Shown here piece by piece: positions 59,447-64,000 of a stretch of 64,000 bases of DNA. Source of the DNA: Ashinkailepas kermadecensis (lineage: Eukaryota > Arthropoda > Thecostraca > Neolepadidae); NCBI GenBank assembly GCA_034440615.1, contig JAOTOM010004878.1:248001-312000 (forward strand). Reading direction: 5' to 3'. Position numbers and translations under genes: made by a program. The first letter of the stretch is position 1. Each line of letters opens with the position of its first letter. Under the pieces are notes generated by a model that searched no databases, was not told the DNA's origin, and saw nothing but the letters and a program-made list of their open reading frames with translations.

Positions 59447-62400
59447 AGCGCAATAACACCTTCTTTTCTTCACAAAATGACTGCTTATTGAGATATAAGT
59501 ACAACTTGAAGTGCTTATGTCAAAAAAAGTTTTAATTTCCCAAAGATATGAATTAAAAATTATGTCAACTTACATCAAGACACTGGAAGCACATTCTTGT
59601 TTAACCAAAAGTGCCCTAGGGGATTCTTCTATATATTTACCCAAATTGCATGCATTGTGCAGACTCGAAAAATTGGTTTTGAGTCGTTTAGTATGGCCAA
59701 GTAAAAAATAACTATATTTAATTTGAGATTAATTTGTTAATATTAATCTGTTAATATTAATAACTCAAATTAATTTGAGATAATAATTTGAGATTAAAGA
59801 ACAAGTTTGCTCCAAAGCAGGCTGTTTTTTTGTCGGCTTGACTGACATGTCCGTCCTGGAAACACTAGTGAATGTATCGAATTTACAGAGATGACTAAGC
59901 ATCACATCAAAGCCCAGTGAGAGCCCACTGATCACTAACAGACTTCCTCGTTGGGCTTTCGGTTCTAGTATTTGCCACTTCTAGTACCTACCTAAGTGGG
60001 TGGGTAGGTAACTTGCTCCTGCCCCACAATTCCGCACATTTCCTTATTTTCACTAATCGGTGGGAGCATTTTTGTGCCAAACATAGTCCGATGTACCTCG
60101 AAAGTGTCCCTCAAACAACGATCTCCATTAAGAGTAGAATGGACTTTAGTATTAGTACCCAGGACTGGACACAACTCCAAAAAGGCCGCATTCCCTGCGC
60201 TTGTTATGAAACGAAAGCGCAATATATGGCGATATTTGCCAGAGGTATGCCTTTGCGGACCGGTGATGGAGCTGTTTTGAAGCAAAGATACAAATGTGAA
60301 CTTCAATTTTCACTATAATTACGAGTTCCCAATGCATATTTGTTTCTCGTTTTTCAACTTTGCTATTTTTCAGTGGATGAAAGTATCATTTGTACGAAAA
60401 TATCATACAAAAATACTTCCCAGCTCTACTCAGGTGGGGCACTGCCTTAGTGCCTTGAATTCGCATTCGAGTTATTATTTATGTGCGCTACAAATTGAAA
60501 TCGGTTACTACTTAGAAGTCATTGGCCATTTACGACGAATAAGATGTATCCTTTCTTCAGGCATGGATCCTAAAGGGTGGGTCTGTGAAGAGGATAGTTC
60601 CCATCCTCTGGGAGGGGGAGGGGCACTGATATCTGGAATACCTCTAGGTGGTGTCAGATGACGCTCTGAGCTTCAAAGGCGCCTCTGGTGCTAGGAGGGG
60701 CCTCCTCTGCAGCTGCGAGGGCGTCAATGTACAGCTGCTCAGGCGCACTTCTGATCATCCCAGTCTGTCCCTTTGATGCTTCCTGGATGTCTATTTTTAT
60801 TTGTCTTCGGGTGCTCTTCAGCTGCTTATGACATTACCATCCCATGGCTTACTTAGGCCTTGTAATAGTACTCAGAGAAAGAGTGCATGCTGATAATGTG
60901 CCTTGTTTCAGATCTCGGGCTTCTCTCTGATTCGTGATCTAAACCCATCTTTTTTTGTAATAAATTTTTATTGTAACTACTCGAAAATAAAGCATAGAAA
61001 AAAATGAATGGAATGATTAGATCTATCATTCTGTATTATTGTATGTAATAATTATGTTATCATTGAATAGGGAACCGGAGACCAAACAACAAAAATTGTA
61101 TTCACCGTTAGATATACTTGTCTAGCTTTAGTAGCATGCTCCTTTGTCCACCACTGTCATCTCCATAGATAAACACTGAACAGCAAGCACTGAATAACTG
61201 TTGTTTCATGGCCAAAATAGCAATGAGAAGTGAAAACTCTGTGTACACTATCCCTCGCTACGGATTTTCAGTGATGTTTCCGAAAGGCCTACTTTCGTGG
61301 CAACCAATAGTCACTGAGAAAGTGAGGTGACCGAAATCCCGAAACTCCAATTGGTGGAAGTTGAAAGGAATACGACTTTTTCACCCTCTCAAATCACGGC
61401 GCCTCTGAAAAAAACAGCTAATGCATGGACCTTCGTCAAAATAAGTTAAGCATTGTCAGGCTGGCTCCTCGAATTGAAAAGTTCATGCTCTTGAAAAAGA
61501 TAGATTTTCAGCACTGGGTCTAGTTACAGGTCTAGCTACAAGCAGCGCCCTTCCTTCTTCGCTCCCTCTCTTTCTTTTCTCCTTACTGACATTGCTCATT
61601 TTAAATACCATTTTTTATTGATATCCGTTTCCTTTTTAGATCGATATGATTTGGTTCCTTGTTTTATTTGTTTAATTAATTTATTTAATTAATTTAGTTC
61701 AGAGGCTTAGCCAAGGGGGTGTACCGCTCACTCTCCCTTAGCAACCAAAAATAGACCAGATTAATCAAAAAATTTCACCACTCAAAAGCAAACATTTTTA
61801 GCGCGATTCCCGAGCCGAAAGCGTTCTCTATTAAAAAAAAAAAATATGGCCGATCTCTCAAGAAAATCTCGGTTGCGCCACCGATTTCCTTAACTGTTTT
61901 GCTAAGTTAAGTAAGTATTGGTTTCATTAAGCTAAGTATAATTGGTAGGAAATCTTTCAACACTGTACTAGCATTGTATTGTACCATATAAGCTGGGATG
62001 CACGTGTTCTAGTTGTGTATGCACTTGCGCATCCAAAGATCTAACGTTTCCCCTTCCACAAACCCTAATTCCGTGCAAGTGTATCGCTATGAACGCATAG
62101 CGATGCCTGCTCTCCACTCGCCCAGGAATATGTGAGAAAGCACCCTTCTCACCGAAGCTATTTGTGCCCCCTCCCACTTGTGAGAAGATGTTTCGTCGCG
62201 CCTGCTGTTACTCTGAAAGTAGCATGCATTTTCCGGTTCGGTAGCAAACATTGTGTGCGAAAATCACGATAATATTATCATGCACGCTTTCGGTTGAGTA
62301 CTATTCCAAACTCCAAGCAAACCAAGGAACCGTCGGTCCGGTGACTTGGCTGTTGCAACAGAATGATGAAGTATAAAGGTTTAAAGGACGAGGTCGCTCT

Positions 62401-62633
62401 GACTTCGCCAGACAACTACTCAGAGACATCAGGGAAGCGTCCCCTCCCTGAGGACGGGAACCATCCTCTTCGTCCAGCACATTGAGCCGGTGTCTGAAGA
62501 AAGGCCACTGCGTAGACGTCGTGATTGGCCAATGGCAAACCATGCTTGTCGATATTCAGGAAATGGTCAGGGGATAGATAGAATAGATAGAAATGGTCAG
62601 GGGATAGATAGAAGCTTGCCATGCATGCCTGCA
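59447..62633. other. Long stretch with no recognised gene
   Basis: AT-rich to about 59800, then mixed. A 121-codon plus-strand frame (60296-60661) and a 104-codon minus-strand frame (59992-60306) have no motif I recognise. A TTTAATTAATTTATTTAATT tract lies at 61669-61695. Confidence 0.4.
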
Positions 62634-62740
62634 GCCATATGCGTAGGAACAGGGGGGGGGGGGGCAAGGGGCCATGGCCCACCCACTTTTCAAAGTGAGG
62701 GCCAACAATGGTAGCTGACCCACCCACTTTTCAGACATTA
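62634..62740. repeat. Fragment of the hAT-type family seen at 16.8 kb
   Basis: GCGTAGGAACAGGGGGGG, then GGGGCAAGGGGCCATGGCCC, matches the inverted right end of the 16789-17196 element. CCCACCCACTTTTCA then repeats at 62678 and 62719. The far end is not identified. Confidence 0.6.
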
Positions 62741-63839
62741 AACTGCCTAAAAAGCATCATGCACACATTTGAAAATGGAAAAAACTCCCTGCAATCTATA
62801 ACTAAGTAAAATCTGCACATATCACATCATACTACTTCATTTTTAAAGTCACGCACACTTGGACATGATCCTGCAACAATGCAACTAATTCAGGAGTGGA
62901 TGTAATGCAACAAATGTATGGATATTCACACTTTATATTATGTTATGGAAAGACTAAAGCAGATAATGTGCCAGCCAGTACCAAAATACATCCATACTAA
63001 AGTTTCACTGTGGTTCTTTGACTGTTAACATATTTAACATCGATTTCATTAACATTGCCTGCAGTATAAAATTATAAAGGCTGAAGGCAGTAACGTAACA
63101 TAACAAATGTAAGGCATACAATTCGCAAGTGCAAGTTCCTTGCCTTAATATTACATAGCGATGTATTATACATGACCTTGGTCCTAGCTGCCACACACTT
63201 CAACATTTATATGTATTTCGATTACTGAAGCATACTGTGTGTGCTACATGTATGACTGCTGTATGGGATGGAAAGTAAAAGTATCTACGTTTCAATGGAT
63301 TTTCACAGTTGGGCACAGCACACAGATATCCAACTGTTTCAGTGAGATATCTGGGTATTCTCGGTGCTGGCATCCAACATAGCAAAATACTTATTTCCAT
63401 CATTTATTATGATAGCATAGATTCAATAATGAAGTCCACACCCTATTAAAGCGGGAGAACGCCTCTCAGAATTTCAGAATCCCCCGAGAGAATTAGGCGC
63501 ACGTGATGCGACCTGACAAGGTCACATGAGGAGTGATATGAAGAGTGATGTGACCAGTGACGAGTGATGCTTGTCATGTGGCCTGAGAAAGCACATGACG
63601 AGCCTGGCAACTGACCCGAGTGGATCTTCAGCTAGGTAACTGCGTAGTGGCATTGACAGCACGTTAAACATTGAATTCAAATTATGTCGTTCAACAGAAA
63701 TGGTTAGGTCAGATGGTGGACTCATGGTATATGTAACCATCTCTGTTTAGCAAAGACTCTGATCCAAGAATCTATTCAATGAAGACATTTGGATTAAAAG
63801 TACTAAAACACCGAATTGCAATGGAGACTACTATCGAGG
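62741..63839. other. No gene recognised
   Basis: AT-rich to 63430, then a patch rich in AAGGTCACATG and GTGATGTGACC words at 63500-63600. Confidence 0.4.
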
Positions 63840-64000
63840 CTTTTCATCGTCCAGTGATGTGTACGTCCAGGTTGAGATTTAATAACTCCGAAGATAATGG
63901 GATGATTTAGGCAAATTGCAGGGTGTATATTTCTGAACACTACTTGTGATGCAAGTAGTTAAATGGGCATGAGAAAGTCGATTTTGTGCGATGTACTACA
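63840..64000 (+). repeat. Dispersed repeat, copy 2 (partner at 30029), cut by the window edge
   Basis: CTTTTCATCGTCCAGTGATG through GCAGGGTGTATATTTCTGAA to GATGTACTA, colinear with 30029-30181. Confidence 0.85.

Overview
The window looks like gene-poor nuclear DNA from an invertebrate animal. It holds no intact protein-coding gene and no operon-like organisation. It carries broken copies of animal-type transposable elements, many micro- and minisatellites, and short elements with inverted ends. The retroelement types (an RNase H-bearing I/LOA/R1-group LINE, a CR1/L2-like LINE, a Ty3/Gypsy Gag) would suit an arthropod or another protostome, but the sequence alone does not settle the phylum. 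Most open frames are shadows of repeats.

Layout. 1-1744 is the 3' half of a decayed LINE (reverse transcriptase, RNase H, zinc knuckle) with a 3' UTR hairpin. 1.9-4.7 kb holds minisatellites. 6.3-7.3, 13.3-14.1, 20.5-21.3 and 58.6-59.4 kb hold members of one TTAA-bounded inverted-repeat family; the two long copies are full of AGGTCA words. 14.3-15.2 kb is a GGGCCC-rich degenerate array. 16.8-17.2 kb is a complete hAT-type miniature element with a perfect 8-bp target duplication. 18-20 kb has a CpG-rich segment and a long compound microsatellite. 24.2-24.6 kb is a foldback element. 30.2-32.9 kb is a very long, highly diverged 21-bp-period array. 34.5-35.4 kb combines a 12-bp coding-type repeat with a Ty3/Gypsy Gag relic. 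36.3-36.9 kb is the 3' end of a CR1/L2-type LINE. 43.4-45.8 kb is the most notable locus: a decayed gene whose pieces resemble the catalytic core of RAG1/Transib-type transposases. 47-54 kb has five distinct minisatellites and a large AT/GA microsatellite. 56.9 kb has a tRNA-derived sequence. 57.9-58.3 kb is a second foldback element with an insertion in one arm. A dispersed repeat at 30.03-30.18 kb recurs at the right edge of the window.

Interactions. Nothing here works together as a pathway. The structure is layered insertion and decay, with elements landing in or beside older ones. The two points most worth testing are the RAG1-like relic and the 21-bp arrays, which recur at several loci and phase A-tracts at two helical turns. 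Homology statements rest on recalled family motifs, because no database search could be run.
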